A DNA stretch of 64,000 nt from Candidatus Nitrosocosmicus sp. (lineage in GTDB: Archaea; Thermoproteota; Nitrososphaeria; Nitrososphaerales; Nitrososphaeraceae), in contig JAPSGR010000006.1 in assembly GCA_031177355.1 (NCBI GenBank), positions 17,802 to 81,801 on the forward strand, written 5' to 3'. The first letter of the stretch is position 1. Each line of letters starts with the position of its first letter. This document shows positions 10,506 to 21,498 of the stretch, one piece after another. The notes under the pieces are model-generated. The model was given only the letters and a program-made list of their open reading frames with translations, did not search any database and was not told the origin of the DNA. A program made the position numbers and the translations under genes.

Positions 10506-11549
10506 TTGAATTGGCGGATAATTTTCATAGTCGTAAGTATTGTGCCTATGATGCTTATTTTTCTCTTTACACCTGTTTCCTTGAATGATGTACTATCCGT
10601 GGGTGTAATCCCTTTCGTACTTTCTTTTATAGCAACTATGGTAAGAATATTTCTTCAAGCAATTAGGTTTTATTATTTCGTTAGAAAGTTCATAGGGAAA
10701 AACGTCAGTTCGTTTTGGAAGATTATTTACGCCCGATTAGCAGGAGAATTTGTTACCCAAACTACTCCATCATATATAGGAGGTGAACTTGTAAGAATTG
10801 CTTTCTTAACCAAAAGTGGCGTTCCAGCAGGACGGGCAGCATGGGTCACTACGATGGAAATTATTGCTGATGTATTTGTGGGTACGATTTTAGCTTTCAT
10901 CGCTGGATTCATTGCTATATTCAATGGATCATTCCTGATCGGTTTAATTGTTATATTAATAGCTGCTCCTACATTTGGATTTTGGTTTTTTATTTTGATC
11001 TATTCAGCAAAAAAAAATATTCGATTGCCTGCTTTCTCTTTAAAATTGGCTAGAAAGTTTGTTTCAGATCAAAAAGCACAACGTGGTATTAACTCTGTTA
11101 ATAAAGCCCTAGATGATTTATGTATAATGAGTAGAGAAAATTTTGGCTCCTTTAAATCTGTAAAAATATTTTCAGTAGGAATTGCAATTACTTTAGTGGC
11201 ATTTGTTTTCCATGGGATTTCATTTTTAGTCCTGACTCATTCGGTTGACACTTACATAGGCTTATTTATATCATTTATGGCCACATCCTCTTCCACAATT
11301 TTAGGAACTTTGCCTATTACGATAGGGGGTTCTGGATTAGCGGAATGGGGATTATGGGGATATATAAACCATTTAAATGATTTTTCTCAAATTGGAAACA
11401 TAATACATGATAATGATCAGTTAAACGTCATAATAGCTTGGAGAATCGCTTCTTACTATATTCCTCTAGTAATAATGTGGACAGCATTAATGAGGTTGAC
11501 TCTTCGAACAAATTATTCGACTTCTACTTCTTCTCCGCCCTTGAGTTGA
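10506..11549 (+). CDS. lysylphosphatidylglycerol synthetase/UPF0104-like flippase-type integral membrane protein
   Basis: Multiple TM segments; TPSYIGGELVRIAFL and GTLPITIGGSGLAEWGLWG motifs. Confidence 0.8.
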   Translation: MNWRIIFIVVSIVPMMLIFLFTPVSLNDVLSVGVIPFVLSFIATMVRIFLQAIRFYYFVRKFIGKNVSSFWKIIYARLAGEFVTQTTPSYIGGELVRIAFLTKSGVPAGRAAWVTTMEIIADVFVGTILAFIAGFIAIFNGSFLIGLIVILIAAPTFGFWFFILIYSAKKNIRLPAFSLKLARKFVSDQKAQRGINSVNKALDDLCIMSRENFGSFKSVKIFSVGIAITLVAFVFHGISFLVLTHSVDTYIGLFISFMATSSSTILGTLPITIGGSGLAEWGLWGYINHLNDFSQIGNIIHDNDQLNVIIAWRIASYYIPLVIMWTALMRLTLRTNYSTSTSSPPLS

Positions 11550-11609
11550 TTCAGATGAGATGATATATAAAATCATATATTTTAAATCATTTGCATACAT
11601 TTTCAATAC

Positions 11610-12401
11610 GTGAAAGTATTGCAGAATCTATTAGAAAATAAGATTGTTTTAATCACAGGCGCATCAAGTGGGATTGGTAGATGCATTGTAAATGATTTTT
11701 CACGATTCCAACTAAAATCCTTGATTTTAGTTGCAAGAAATCAATCCAAATTAGATGAGACTGCTTCCAGCATTAAACAGGACATTGAAGTACTTCCTGT
11801 CTCTTGCGATGTATCAAACAAAGAAGAGGTTAAACGTCTCGGGAAAGAGATTCACGATCGATATGGATACATTGATATATTGATAAACAATGCAGGAGTT
11901 GGTACATTTGGCCGAGTCGAAACTATATCTATTGAAGAAATAGAACGTGTAAGTTTCACTAACTACTTTGGCATGATCTATTTTACAAAAATTTTCCTAA
12001 ATTCTATGATTGAAAGAAATACTGGTCATATTATTAATATTGCATCTCTAGCAGCTAGTTTTGGAATTCCTGGGATGGCTGCTTATTGCGGTTCCAAATT
12101 TGCAATGTTAGGCTTCTCGGAATCGCTAAGCCATGAGTTGAAAAGAACAGGTATAAAAGTTTCTGTAATTAGTCCAATAGGTGTAAAGACAAATTTTTTT
12201 AATAACGAATATTTTGATCATAAATATCCCATGAAATATATGTTAGATCCTGAGAAGGTTTCTAAAGCTGTTTTAAGATCAATTATATCCGGTTCCTTTC
12301 ATACTCATGTGCCTGCTATAGCTGGATTATCTATCCCTTTTAAATATTGTTTTCCTGCAATAACAGATCTAATAATCGATCGTCAATTTCGTAAAATTTA
12401 A
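11610..12401 (+). CDS. short-chain dehydrogenase/reductase
   Basis: VLITGASSGIGRCIV, INNAGVGTFG, YCGSKFAMLGFSESL. Confidence 0.92.
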   Translation: MKVLQNLLENKIVLITGASSGIGRCIVNDFSRFQLKSLILVARNQSKLDETASSIKQDIEVLPVSCDVSNKEEVKRLGKEIHDRYGYIDILINNAGVGTFGRVETISIEEIERVSFTNYFGMIYFTKIFLNSMIERNTGHIINIASLAASFGIPGMAAYCGSKFAMLGFSESLSHELKRTGIKVSVISPIGVKTNFFNNEYFDHKYPMKYMLDPEKVSKAVLRSIISGSFHTHVPAIAGLSIPFKYCFPAITDLIIDRQFRKI

Positions 12402-12416
12402 TCTTGAATTTTTTTC

Positions 12417-12851
12417 CTAAACATCTTCTTCTTCGTCATCTTTGTTAGTTGGACTATAATCTGATTCTACGTCCATCATCTGTGCACTTTCTAAATCAAA
12501 TTTAAATATTTCTTCCATATCTATTTGATACCGTGTTTTCAATAATTCTGACAATTGATTGCTTAGTTTAGCGTTGGATATCTTTATTTTGTACTCATAT
12601 ACAAATCCCTTCATCAGATCTGAAGCTTTTATCTTATCTGTTATTTCTATTTCCTCTATTATTGTTCTGCCGTCTGGCAAAGATTCGTACAATTGTATAT
12701 CTGCTTTTTTGTTTTGTTCATTAATGTCTAGAAAATAACCTGTTCTGTTAATTGTTTCTAGCGGTTTAAAAATTGCATTCTTTAGTTCGTTTTCTGCCCA
12801 TTCGGGAAGCCCATTTTCATCTGATTTTGCCTTTGCCACTTTTTTTGTCAT
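12417..12851 (-). CDS. conserved hypothetical acidic protein
   Basis: 144 aa, lysine-rich N-terminus, acidic C-terminus. Confidence 0.6.
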   Translation of the reverse strand: MTKKVAKAKSDENGLPEWAENELKNAIFKPLETINRTGYFLDINEQNKKADIQLYESLPDGRTIIEEIEITDKIKASDLMKGFVYEYKIKISNAKLSNQLSELLKTRYQIDMEEIFKFDLESAQMMDVESDYSPTNKDDEEEDV

Positions 12852-12906
12852 TTCTTGCCTTTATGTACTCTAGTACTTTTTATTAAAAACTTTTTCAATT
12901 TTTATT

Positions 12907-13764
12907 TTGTTTCAGAAAATATTATTTAATGGATCTTATTTATTTACAGTCTTGAACACCATTGTTTATAGTGATTCTTTACTTGATATGATCAATAATT
13001 TGTCAGCTCGTTTGATACTTGTTGACACTCGACCTTTTGATGAATATGCTCAAGGTCATTTACCTGGTGCTGTAAATATCGATTTGATGCAATTTCATTG
13101 GTTAGATACTTCTAAAGATGGGATTTTCCAATTTAACAAACAGATGAAACTATTGCTAAATTATCTGGGTATCGATTCATCAAACGTAGTGGTCTTTTAT
13201 GACAATATTTCAGGACCAACCGCATCTAGAGGGGTCTGGCTTTTAAATTATTTTTCGCTTCAGAATGTGTTTATATTAGATGGGGGGTTCAAAGATTGGA
13301 TAAGATGTAAATATCCTGTTGAAACAGCTACACATCCATTTAAACACAATAAATGCAATTTCAGGATAAATAGAAGTGTTTTGGCTGACATTCAATATGT
13401 AAAAAATAGCATAAACAGTGACAAAGATGTGGTGATTATAGACTGTAGGTCAGAAGGTGAATATAACGGGACTATTGCTCGCGCATTTCACAGAGGACAC
13501 ATACCGAATTCCAAAAATATAGATTGGATTCACAATCTAGGAAATGAAAAATTTTTAGATTTAGACAAACTGAACGACTTTTACTCTTTCATGCCCAAGA
13601 AAACCGAGATAATAACGTACTGTCAGGGAGGTTATCGAGCTTCAAATACTTATTTGGTTCTAAAACAACTCGGTTATGAAAATGTGAAAATGTATTTGGG
13701 TTCTTGGGGAGAGTGGGGTAATGACCCCAACTTACCTGTGGAAAATAACGGATGTGGAAGTTAA
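12907..13764 (+). CDS. thiosulfate/3-mercaptopyruvate sulfurtransferase (two rhodanese domains)
   Basis: LVDTRPFDEYAQGHLPGAVNID, DCRSEGEYNG...RGHIPNSKNIDW, active-site-like ITYCQGGYRAS. Confidence 0.9.
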   Translation: MFQKILFNGSYLFTVLNTIVYSDSLLDMINNLSARLILVDTRPFDEYAQGHLPGAVNIDLMQFHWLDTSKDGIFQFNKQMKLLLNYLGIDSSNVVVFYDNISGPTASRGVWLLNYFSLQNVFILDGGFKDWIRCKYPVETATHPFKHNKCNFRINRSVLADIQYVKNSINSDKDVVIIDCRSEGEYNGTIARAFHRGHIPNSKNIDWIHNLGNEKFLDLDKLNDFYSFMPKKTEIITYCQGGYRASNTYLVLKQLGYENVKMYLGSWGEWGNDPNLPVENNGCGS

Positions 13765-13797
13765 GAGATATAGCAAAATATGGTTTACGAATGCATA

Positions 13798-14430
13798 TTA
13801 TCTCTTGTTTATCGGAAGGTTATTCAGCTTTTGAAATTCTCTGTCAAGTTCAGTCGAATTTTGATTACCGTATGTTATTAATATTCTATCATCATCATTT
13901 AATACATAGTTCATGATATCATTGGTCTCATTACCATTAACATATGATCTTAACTTGTATTCGTCATTATCGCAATATCGCTGATTATTATCTGTAACAA
14001 AACACCCATTCGATACATCCATTCTAATGCTCTTTAAAAATTCTCCTATTGGTACATTAGAAGAGTGCTTATGAAGAGTTGTTCCATCTAATGTACCATT
14101 ATAACTCTCAACGTGAATATAATTGGACCTGACCATATATTTCTGCTGTGCTAAATCAACATCTGTACCATTTAAACTAATTAATAGTGCAGCATGTTCA
14201 TGGGCTGATCCTAAGTCACCATATCTTGCGGCCACATTGTCGCCTGGAAATAATATTGCCAATACAATGGCAAGACCAATTATTCCTGCAATAGCTGGAA
14301 CTATTATTTTCAAGTACTGTTTTCTTTTCTTTCTGCCTCTCGCAAAATAACTTCCGTTATTATTGAAATCTTTGTTAGTTGTACTGTTTTTATCAGCATC
14401 AGAATCAATATTTTTTTTCTTCTTGCTCAT
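13798..14430 (-). CDS. hypothetical membrane-anchored protein
   Basis: One N-terminal TM helix after a Lys-rich stretch; HEHAALLISLNGTDVDLAQQKYMVRSNYIHVES. Confidence 0.65.
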   Translation of the reverse strand: MSKKKKNIDSDADKNSTTNKDFNNNGSYFARGRKKRKQYLKIIVPAIAGIIGLAIVLAILFPGDNVAARYGDLGSAHEHAALLISLNGTDVDLAQQKYMVRSNYIHVESYNGTLDGTTLHKHSSNVPIGEFLKSIRMDVSNGCFVTDNNQRYCDNDEYKLRSYVNGNETNDIMNYVLNDDDRILITYGNQNSTELDREFQKLNNLPINKR

Positions 14431-14483
14431 TCTAATGTATATTCAGATAATATGTTCTCTAATTTAAAATTAATATTGCAATA

Positions 14484-15323
14484 TCAAGTCTTATTTGTCA
14501 TTTCATTGATAATATTTTTTAGTTTTAGAGAGAAGGGATGATTTGGATTATTTATAACAGTTAAAAACTCCCTGGGACTAAATTGTATATCACAGTAGCA
14601 AGGTAGAGGAGAAAGTGAATTTGCTCCCGTAGCCACATGCAATTCTTCCAAAACTTTTTTATGATCCTGATTTTCCTCGATATTTGAATCAATTGCGATA
14701 CTTGGGATGCAGTATCCCGATACCCTGTTAAGCAAAATATACGAGATTGCACCAAATTTAACAAATGTAGTGTAAATCTCAAACAATAATTTTTTGGTAC
14801 CTTCTATATCTAGGTCATCCATTTTCATGGTCAGAATTAACTTATCGGCTATTGATAATGCATTAATAGACCAATGTCTTATTCCAGGGCTGGTATCTAT
14901 AATAATGTAATCCGCGTCAAGCTTGGTGATTATCTGTTCTCGGAGGAAAACTAATTTTCTGAACTGCTTTTTCCAATAATCTGTTCCGTTACCCATTTCG
15001 AATTTAAATATAGCATCTCTGCTGGGATTTGAAAATCCGATATAAAGTCTTCCTTTGGTATTGATTTGTTCCTGTTCTATTGGAAAAAGCAATCTAGTCA
15101 TGTCAATTATGGATTCATATATATCAGCATTATTCTCTAAAAAGTCGTTTATCCATTTTTTTGGGTTTATTTTAAAATAATTATGCAAACTAGGTGCATA
15201 TACATCTAGGTCAAGTATAGCGACCTTTTTACCCATTTGAACAAGTAATGCGGCCGCATTAGCAGCGATTGTTGTCTTGCCAGTACCTCCCTTATAGGAG
15301 TGTATTGCTATACAGTGAGTCAT
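14484..15323 (-). CDS. MinD/ParA-like P-loop ATPase
   Basis: IHSYKGGTGKTTIAANAAALL deviant Walker A, YIIIDTSPGIRHWSI. Confidence 0.9.
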   Translation of the reverse strand: MTHCIAIHSYKGGTGKTTIAANAAALLVQMGKKVAILDLDVYAPSLHNYFKINPKKWINDFLENNADIYESIIDMTRLLFPIEQEQINTKGRLYIGFSNPSRDAIFKFEMGNGTDYWKKQFRKLVFLREQIITKLDADYIIIDTSPGIRHWSINALSIADKLILTMKMDDLDIEGTKKLLFEIYTTFVKFGAISYILLNRVSGYCIPSIAIDSNIEENQDHKKVLEELHVATGANSLSPLPCYCDIQFSPREFLTVINNPNHPFSLKLKNIINEMTNKT

Positions 15324-15632
15324 ACTTAGTTTGCCTATTATTCTACTTCAAAGTTTAATATTAAATCTTTTGAATTTTTATTGCTAGGAATCCAGTTATC
15401 AACAGGTAGAATACTAAAATTCTATGTACATTTATTATCATTTCTTATGTACAGAGCACAATTTTTTGATTGCCATTCTTAATGGTTAGTTGATCAAATA
15501 GAAATAATGAGCTCTTTTTCTCATGAAATATAAAGATAAGTACTACCATCATTAGATCATTAGTTAACAAATTAATCATAAATTTTAATAGTCAAATATT
15601 TATTTTATAAAGTCTTACCTCTCTTAACTGGA

Positions 15633-15854
15633 TTGATATTGATGGTTAGAAAGGGTATATTACAAGAGATTTTTAGTAAAGCACTATATGCAGATAATCC
15701 ATCGGCTTATATTGTGACATATAGGGATCATGAAAATTATAAGCGGATTGCCTTGGATGAATTTATCCTCCTTTCTGAAAATTTTCAACTTATTCCTGCA
15801 TCACGAATAATTAGCGTTGAATTACACGGACAAATCCTTTATGAAAAAAATTAA
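15633..15854 (+). CDS. UPF0248/DUF504-like protein
   Basis: MVRKGILQEIFSKALY...YIVTYRDHENYKRIALDEF...IPASRIISVELHGQILYEKN. Confidence 0.65.
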   Translation: MILMVRKGILQEIFSKALYADNPSAYIVTYRDHENYKRIALDEFILLSENFQLIPASRIISVELHGQILYEKN

Positions 15855-15889
15855 AATAATGCTGCGCTGAAACACCAATAATAATAATC

Positions 15890-16309
15890 ATGGAAAAAAA
15901 TGTTACTGAATTTAGTAGCCTCTGTAATAAATTAGTTGGGTTAGATCGTAGAATACGATTTGTAGGAGTTGCTGATAAACACGGTTTAATACTTACCACA
16001 GCGCAGCGAGCAGATATAATCCCGCTTTTAAATGATGAAGAGACTGAGCAATATGCTATTACTGCTTCTACTAGACAATATACCAGATTAAGGTGGCAAG
16101 ACATTCTTGGAAAACTAAATTATACTTGTTCTTTATATGAAAAAATACTAAGGATTACGATCCCAATAACAAATCAAAAAAATAGATTAGAATACTTATT
16201 GATCTTCACCTTAGATCCAGACACCGGTGATTTTGATTATCTAATTATGGAGAAGGTCATCCCTTTGATTACAAACTTTTTTTCAGGCACCTCCGACAAT
16301 TCTCCATAA
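15890..16309 (+). CDS. roadblock-like / DUF6659-type conserved thaumarchaeal protein
   Basis: 139 aa; LVGLDRRIRFVGVADKHGLILTTAQRADIIPLL. Confidence 0.55.
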   Translation: MEKNVTEFSSLCNKLVGLDRRIRFVGVADKHGLILTTAQRADIIPLLNDEETEQYAITASTRQYTRLRWQDILGKLNYTCSLYEKILRITIPITNQKNRLEYLLIFTLDPDTGDFDYLIMEKVIPLITNFFSGTSDNSP

Positions 16310-16523
16310 ATTTTAATTTTCAGGCACGATCAACAAAATCGGTACTTATAATTAATATAAATTTAGTATCGTATATTTGGATATAATTATATATCTTAAT
16401 CAACTAATGACTGGCATGTTAATTTAAACCAATTAACATGTCAAAAGTCAAATCTCCAAAAATTGTTGACATTCATTTGCACTTTGTGCATGAACGTTTT
16501 TAAAATAAATCATATAAATCTGA

Positions 16524-17390
16524 TTGTTGACGATTATAGGTAATACTTCAATCGGTTATGAAGGAGATGTAAAGGTCATGGGGATTATTAACCTCAGTCC
16601 TGAATCTTTTTATAAAAATTCGATAAAACAAAGTGAAAATGAAATTCAAGATACGTTAGCCGAAATGGAAGATTGTGGAGTTGATATAATAGATATAGGT
16701 GGCATGTCTACTGCTCCATACCTTAGAACACTGATCCCAGTTGATCTGGAGGTGGATCGGTTGTATAAAGCTGTGTCTGCAATTAGACAGATTAGCCATA
16801 TCCCAATTTCAATAGATACAACTCGATCCGACGTAGTCAAGTCTCTATTGAAATTGGATATAAATGCTATTAATGATGTTACTGGATTGAAATACGACAA
16901 GAAAATGTCACATCTCGCCTATGAAAATGATCTACCTATTATTATAGGAGCTTACGTATCTAATAATGAAAAATTATCTCACAGTGGTGATATATATGAT
17001 ACTCTATCTCTATTACAAGATAGCGTTAGTATTGCACATGATTCTAAGATTGATATTGATAAATTAATTATTGATCCTTCTATTGGTTTTTTTAGACAAT
17101 CGGGAAATAATCCCTTTTATTCAACAATTGAAGGTATGGATTGGTATATCCGTGACTTGGAAGTTCTTACGAATATAGGTGTATTCAAATCCCTGCAGAT
17201 CCCAATTTGTGTTTCAATTTCACGAAAATCATTTATTCAACCTTTGTTTGGACTCAACGTTGAAGATAGATTGATTCCATCAATAGTAGCCGAGATATAT
17301 TGTGCAATTCATGGAGCTTCACTGATAAGAACTCATAATGTCAAAGAAACCAAACAAGCACTGGATATGATTGAATTATTGAATAAATAA
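16524..17390 (+). CDS. folP: dihydropteroate synthase-like protein
   Basis: VMGIINLSPESFYKNS, IDIGGMSTAPY, ISIDTTRSDV, INDVTGL. Confidence 0.88.
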   Translation: MLTIIGNTSIGYEGDVKVMGIINLSPESFYKNSIKQSENEIQDTLAEMEDCGVDIIDIGGMSTAPYLRTLIPVDLEVDRLYKAVSAIRQISHIPISIDTTRSDVVKSLLKLDINAINDVTGLKYDKKMSHLAYENDLPIIIGAYVSNNEKLSHSGDIYDTLSLLQDSVSIAHDSKIDIDKLIIDPSIGFFRQSGNNPFYSTIEGMDWYIRDLEVLTNIGVFKSLQIPICVSISRKSFIQPLFGLNVEDRLIPSIVAEIYCAIHGASLIRTHNVKETKQALDMIELLNK

Positions 17391-17446
17391 AATGAATTAA
17401 TTGTAACAATTATAACTATAAAGTTACGAAGGATTATAGATTTGAT

Positions 17447-18073
17447 TTGAGAAAATCTTATGAAAATAGTCATATTACTCCAGGAATGATGCTATCTGTA
17501 ATTGAGGAATTTGATGCAGGCAAAAATACCTATGTTGATGAAGGTGATGTTCGGTCTTCAGTCATTGGAGGTTCTACTATTGACTTTTCTGATCGTACAC
17601 TAAATGTCAAACAGAAAAATCCTCCAATGATACCTAAAATTGGTGATATTGTCGTTGGATATATTGACATGCTATTTGGAAATATGATATCCGTAAGGAT
17701 CCTTTATATTAATGAGAAGTTTTCAAAATCTGGATTTTCAGCAATAGCATCAACGCGTATGTTTTACTCTGGGGGGAATTATAATTCAAATTGGCGTGAG
17801 AGAAGCTTTAAGGGCAAATATATTTTCAAAGTAGGCGATATAATTAGAGGAAAAGTATATAGCTTATTGAATTCTTCTATACATCTGACTTTAGATGACA
17901 AGGACTTAGGGATAGTATATACAATCTGCTTTTCGTGTGGAAATGAGTTTACTAAAGTTCCTGGAGGCTTAAAATGCAATTCATGTGGTAACTTTGAGGA
18001 TAGAAAAGTTTCGATTGATTATGGTAAAGAATCCTTTACATCATTATACGATAAGCAATTTCTCAACCTATGA
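17447..18073 (+). CDS. csl4: exosome RNA-binding subunit Csl4
   Basis: N-terminal PGMMLSVIEEFDAGKNTYVDEGDVRSSVIG, S1 domain, C-terminal zinc ribbon CFSCGNEF...CNSCGNFEDRKVS. Confidence 0.88.
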   Translation: MRKSYENSHITPGMMLSVIEEFDAGKNTYVDEGDVRSSVIGGSTIDFSDRTLNVKQKNPPMIPKIGDIVVGYIDMLFGNMISVRILYINEKFSKSGFSAIASTRMFYSGGNYNSNWRERSFKGKYIFKVGDIIRGKVYSLLNSSIHLTLDDKDLGIVYTICFSCGNEFTKVPGGLKCNSCGNFEDRKVSIDYGKESFTSLYDKQFLNL

Positions 18074-18900
18074 GTTCTTTCAGAGTAGGTTTTCAAGGGG
18101 AATCTGGGTCATACAGTGAAACCTCTGCTAGTACTAAATTTCCTGATCCAAATTGTTCATTTGTTCCTTTTAAATCATTTCGTGAATTATTTGATGCTGT
18201 TGAAAATTCTACAGTCGATTTAGCTGTTGTACCGGTTGAAAATTCTACGGAAGGTAGTGTAAATGAAACTTATGACCTATTAGTAGAAAAACCTCTGTTC
18301 GTTATTGGAGAAATTTATCAAAAAATACACCATTGTTTAATTATTAATAAGAATTCAAGTCCTGAGAATATATCAGTTGTTTATTCTCATCCACAAGCTC
18401 TGGCTCAATGTAGAAGATATATTCAGTCAAGATCCTTAGAATCTATTCCTATGTATGATACTGCAGGTTCAGTTAAATTTATTAAAGAAACTATGAAGGT
18501 TAACGCGGCTGCAATAGCTAGTAAACGTGCAGCCCTAATATATGATATGAGTATTATGGAAGAGAATATAGAGGACAATTGTAATAATTTTACTAGATTT
18601 TTCATCGTCTCTAAAAGGTATGAAAATGGACCTAATCATGACAAGATATCTATTATATTTTCCATATCTCATACTCCTGGGTCATTGTATTCAATACTCA
18701 AAGAATTTGCCCTGAGAAAAATAAATCTAACTAAAATTGAATCTAGACCCACTAAAAATATCCCTTGGGAATATTACTTTTTTGTGGATCTAGAGGGCAA
18801 TACTAATGAAAAAAGGATTTCTGATTCACTATCTTCTATAGGGAACATTGTCAAATCCTTCAAGTTACTAGGATCGTACAAAAAGGCAGAAATAAATTAG
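18070..18900 (+). CDS. pheA: prephenate dehydratase with ACT domain
   Basis: VGFQGESGSYSETSA, VVPVENSTEGSVNETYDLL, NNFTRFFIVSK; ACT region PGSLYSILKEFALRKINLTKIESRP. Confidence 0.93.
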   Translation: MSSFRVGFQGESGSYSETSASTKFPDPNCSFVPFKSFRELFDAVENSTVDLAVVPVENSTEGSVNETYDLLVEKPLFVIGEIYQKIHHCLIINKNSSPENISVVYSHPQALAQCRRYIQSRSLESIPMYDTAGSVKFIKETMKVNAAAIASKRAALIYDMSIMEENIEDNCNNFTRFFIVSKRYENGPNHDKISIIFSISHTPGSLYSILKEFALRKINLTKIESRPTKNIPWEYYFFVDLEGNTNEKRISDSLSSIGNIVKSFKLLGSYKKAEIN

Positions 18901-19368
18901 TCATGATTGCATTCTGGTTCTAATTCCTAGACCTAGAACTACAATTCCCGTTATAATTAGCATCATTTGACCGCTGAAAGCGATCGGACTCGCCTTTGAA
19001 AAGGCTCCTAAGTCCAACTCCGCTATTTCATTTCCATTGTTGACAACTTGAATCTTGTATTTGCCATTGACCTCTGATGTAATAGTTTCGTTAAAAAATC
19101 CCTCCACATTGGTCTTGTTTAGTATCAAATTATTATTCGGATCTTCTACCAAGATAGTTGATCTAGATCCATTCATATAGATATTTGCAATGTTGCCCGT
19201 ATTCATATCGGGTGTAAAAATTTCTGACTGGTTTGGATTAATCTTTTGAGTTATCTCAACGAATCTCGGAATGTTGGAATCAATAATAGAAGCAACTCCA
19301 ATTCCAATGAAAGCAAAACCTGCAATAAAGAATATTAAAAGAGATAGCCTTCTTGAGATAGTAACCAT
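18901..19368 (-). CDS. hypothetical membrane protein (two TM helices flanking an extracellular domain)
   Basis: TM near N-terminus and C-terminus; 155 aa. Confidence 0.6.
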   Translation of the reverse strand: MVTISRRLSLLIFFIAGFAFIGIGVASIIDSNIPRFVEITQKINPNQSEIFTPDMNTGNIANIYMNGSRSTILVEDPNNNLILNKTNVEGFFNETITSEVNGKYKIQVVNNGNEIAELDLGAFSKASPIAFSGQMMLIITGIVVLGLGIRTRMQS

Positions 19369-19446
19369 AAATTGGCTTATCTATTCAATTGATTTAATAT
19401 AATCTTTACAATAATATTAAATAATTTATTGAATATAAGGGTTAAA

Positions 19447-20448
19447 TTATAACCAGTGTTGAATTTTAAAGAATTCCTCAACAGGCTCTTTCTTCAATAA
19501 CTTAATTAATGCTATTGCTTGTGGTACAGAAAGTACTGGTTTGGAAAAAAAATTGTCAGTCCCCAGTCTCGGGCATGCTACCTGCACGAATGCATCAATT
19601 CCTCTAAAATTTTCTAATTTCTCATTAGAAATCTCGGACAAGGCAAGTAATTGAATATTCATCCCCAATTTATTTAATTCTTTCTTAAATTCTAAAGCTT
19701 TGATTTTTGCAAATTGTCCTTCTTTTAGACCAATTATTATTCCAATGGTTCTTGCATCAAGTGCTTTGTATATAGCCAAGATTGCTCTTTTTTTAATAAC
19801 TTCTGCTTCTTCATTTATCTGTGTAAATTCTTCAAAATAAGGATCAAGCATAAATGTAGGTTTTTCAGTAGAAAGAGCGATACCTATTGAATGAAATCTA
19901 CTTTGACCAAGAAATATAAATGCCTCAATGTTATCTTTGATTTTATGCACAGGATGAAACTCACAACCAAATACCTGTGCATCATTTAATTGTCCTCTAC
20001 CCTTTCCTAATTCTACTTTATATCCGTTCTCCTCAAAAATTCTCTTTACGACGTTAATTTGATGTAGGTGTTGACTATCTGTAACCAAAGATATCGTCTT
20101 GTATCGTCCTTTTAATTCACTGGCGCATTTTGTTGCAATGGTGTCAAAGCATATTGTGTCAAAAGCATTTATCATGAACACCTTCTCACCAAAATTTTCT
20201 AAACTTATTGTATGTCCTATATTGAATAGTATATCAGCTCCCAACAAATCTGCGGCCTGAGTATTTAAATCACAAGATCCCCAACTCCTTTCCCCTATGA
20301 TATAGGACGTTATATTAAATTCCCTTTCAATATTCTCGGAAACTTTTTGAATTTTTGGTAACAATGGTTCCGGACCATTTAGAGCTACCGAAAGAGGTCG
20401 TTTTGATCTAATAATATCAAAAATACTATTTTCATCTATCTGAATCAT
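19447..20448 (-). CDS. dph2: diphthamide biosynthesis enzyme Dph2
   Basis: ERSWGSCDLNTQAADLLGADILFNIGH; VQVACPRLGTDNFFSKPVLSVPQA. Confidence 0.92.
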   Translation of the reverse strand: MIQIDENSIFDIIRSKRPLSVALNGPEPLLPKIQKVSENIEREFNITSYIIGERSWGSCDLNTQAADLLGADILFNIGHTISLENFGEKVFMINAFDTICFDTIATKCASELKGRYKTISLVTDSQHLHQINVVKRIFEENGYKVELGKGRGQLNDAQVFGCEFHPVHKIKDNIEAFIFLGQSRFHSIGIALSTEKPTFMLDPYFEEFTQINEEAEVIKKRAILAIYKALDARTIGIIIGLKEGQFAKIKALEFKKELNKLGMNIQLLALSEISNEKLENFRGIDAFVQVACPRLGTDNFFSKPVLSVPQAIALIKLLKKEPVEEFFKIQHWL

Positions 20449-21072
20449 ATTAAGTATCTATCTGAATCATATTAATTTTATTTCATTAATATTTTTATGT
20501 ATCGTCATAAGAAACAAATGTGTATCTTTTGTCCCTATTTATTAGAGTTAACCATTCCCATTTGAACATTCTATAATCACAATTACTTATTTCTCTATTA
20601 TTATATGATAATATTTTGAATTATTACATGATGGATGATCATATCCTTATCCTTATCCATTGAAACTCAATCCGTTTTTAGATTTCTATTGCAATCCTTT
20701 GTATTTGGAGTGACCATGATTACTATAACAATTGAAAACATGTTACTATGTTTAAGTATTACATAGTTATTGGCACTTGAGAGTCTATTCTTTAATCGGT
20801 TGATAAATTAGACAAGGATTGAAGATGAATATCGATAGAAATGATCTGACCCGTATAAATTATTATATTTAAAAGCAATTTAAATTATAATATTCTCTTT
20901 TGACAATCTGTAGAGCCAAAATATAGTCATACTATTACCTCGGAATATGAATATAATCAATAGTAAGATTATAGTTGTTATATTATTGATTAATTAATTT
21001 AGCCAAACTTCAAAGCACCACAACTTTTTTAAGAAATTTATTGGAGGGGAATTGTAAATCCGCGGAATTTAT

Positions 21073-21450
21073 TTATTGACTTTCTAATAGCTTGTTATTT
21101 AGCAATACAGTACCCTCATTGCCCTTTTCTATAGCTTCATCAACAAATATGTTGACAGTTTCTATCGAATACAGACTTAAAATCTCTACTAATTTAAAGT
21201 TCTTGTTTAATTCATAATTCTTAATTCTTCCTTTAAATTTATTTTCCTTTACGATCTTGTTCTTAACCAACTGAGGCATAATTCTTTGCACAGATCTTAG
21301 TGGTGTATCACTCAAATTACTTAATTCCTTGGAAGTGAATTTAAATTGTTGGTTAATTATTAGAAAGTCAATAATTCTGGCAATATTGTTTCTAAAAATT
21401 CTTTCAAGTGGTCTATTTTTTAGGAAATCTGCATTAATATCCTCTTCCAT
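21073..21450 (-). CDS. winged-HTH protein
   Basis: FTSKELSNLSDTPLRSVQRIMPQLVKNKIVKENKFKGRIKNYELNKN. Confidence 0.7.
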   Translation of the reverse strand: MEEDINADFLKNRPLERIFRNNIARIIDFLIINQQFKFTSKELSNLSDTPLRSVQRIMPQLVKNKIVKENKFKGRIKNYELNKNFKLVEILSLYSIETVNIFVDEAIEKGNEGTVLLNNKLLESQ

Positions 21451-21498
21451 ATTTCTATATAATTATTATTCTATAAATATATTGCGCCAAATTTGGCG

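Noticed and set aside
15248-15262. CGGCCG core inside the MinD-like CDS (also ~23144 in a kinase, ~37018 in hisS, ~49240 in the dehydrogenase-like gene)
   Set aside because: These lie in coding sequence and lack the TTTG/CAAA arms, so they are not counted as copies of the dyad motif.
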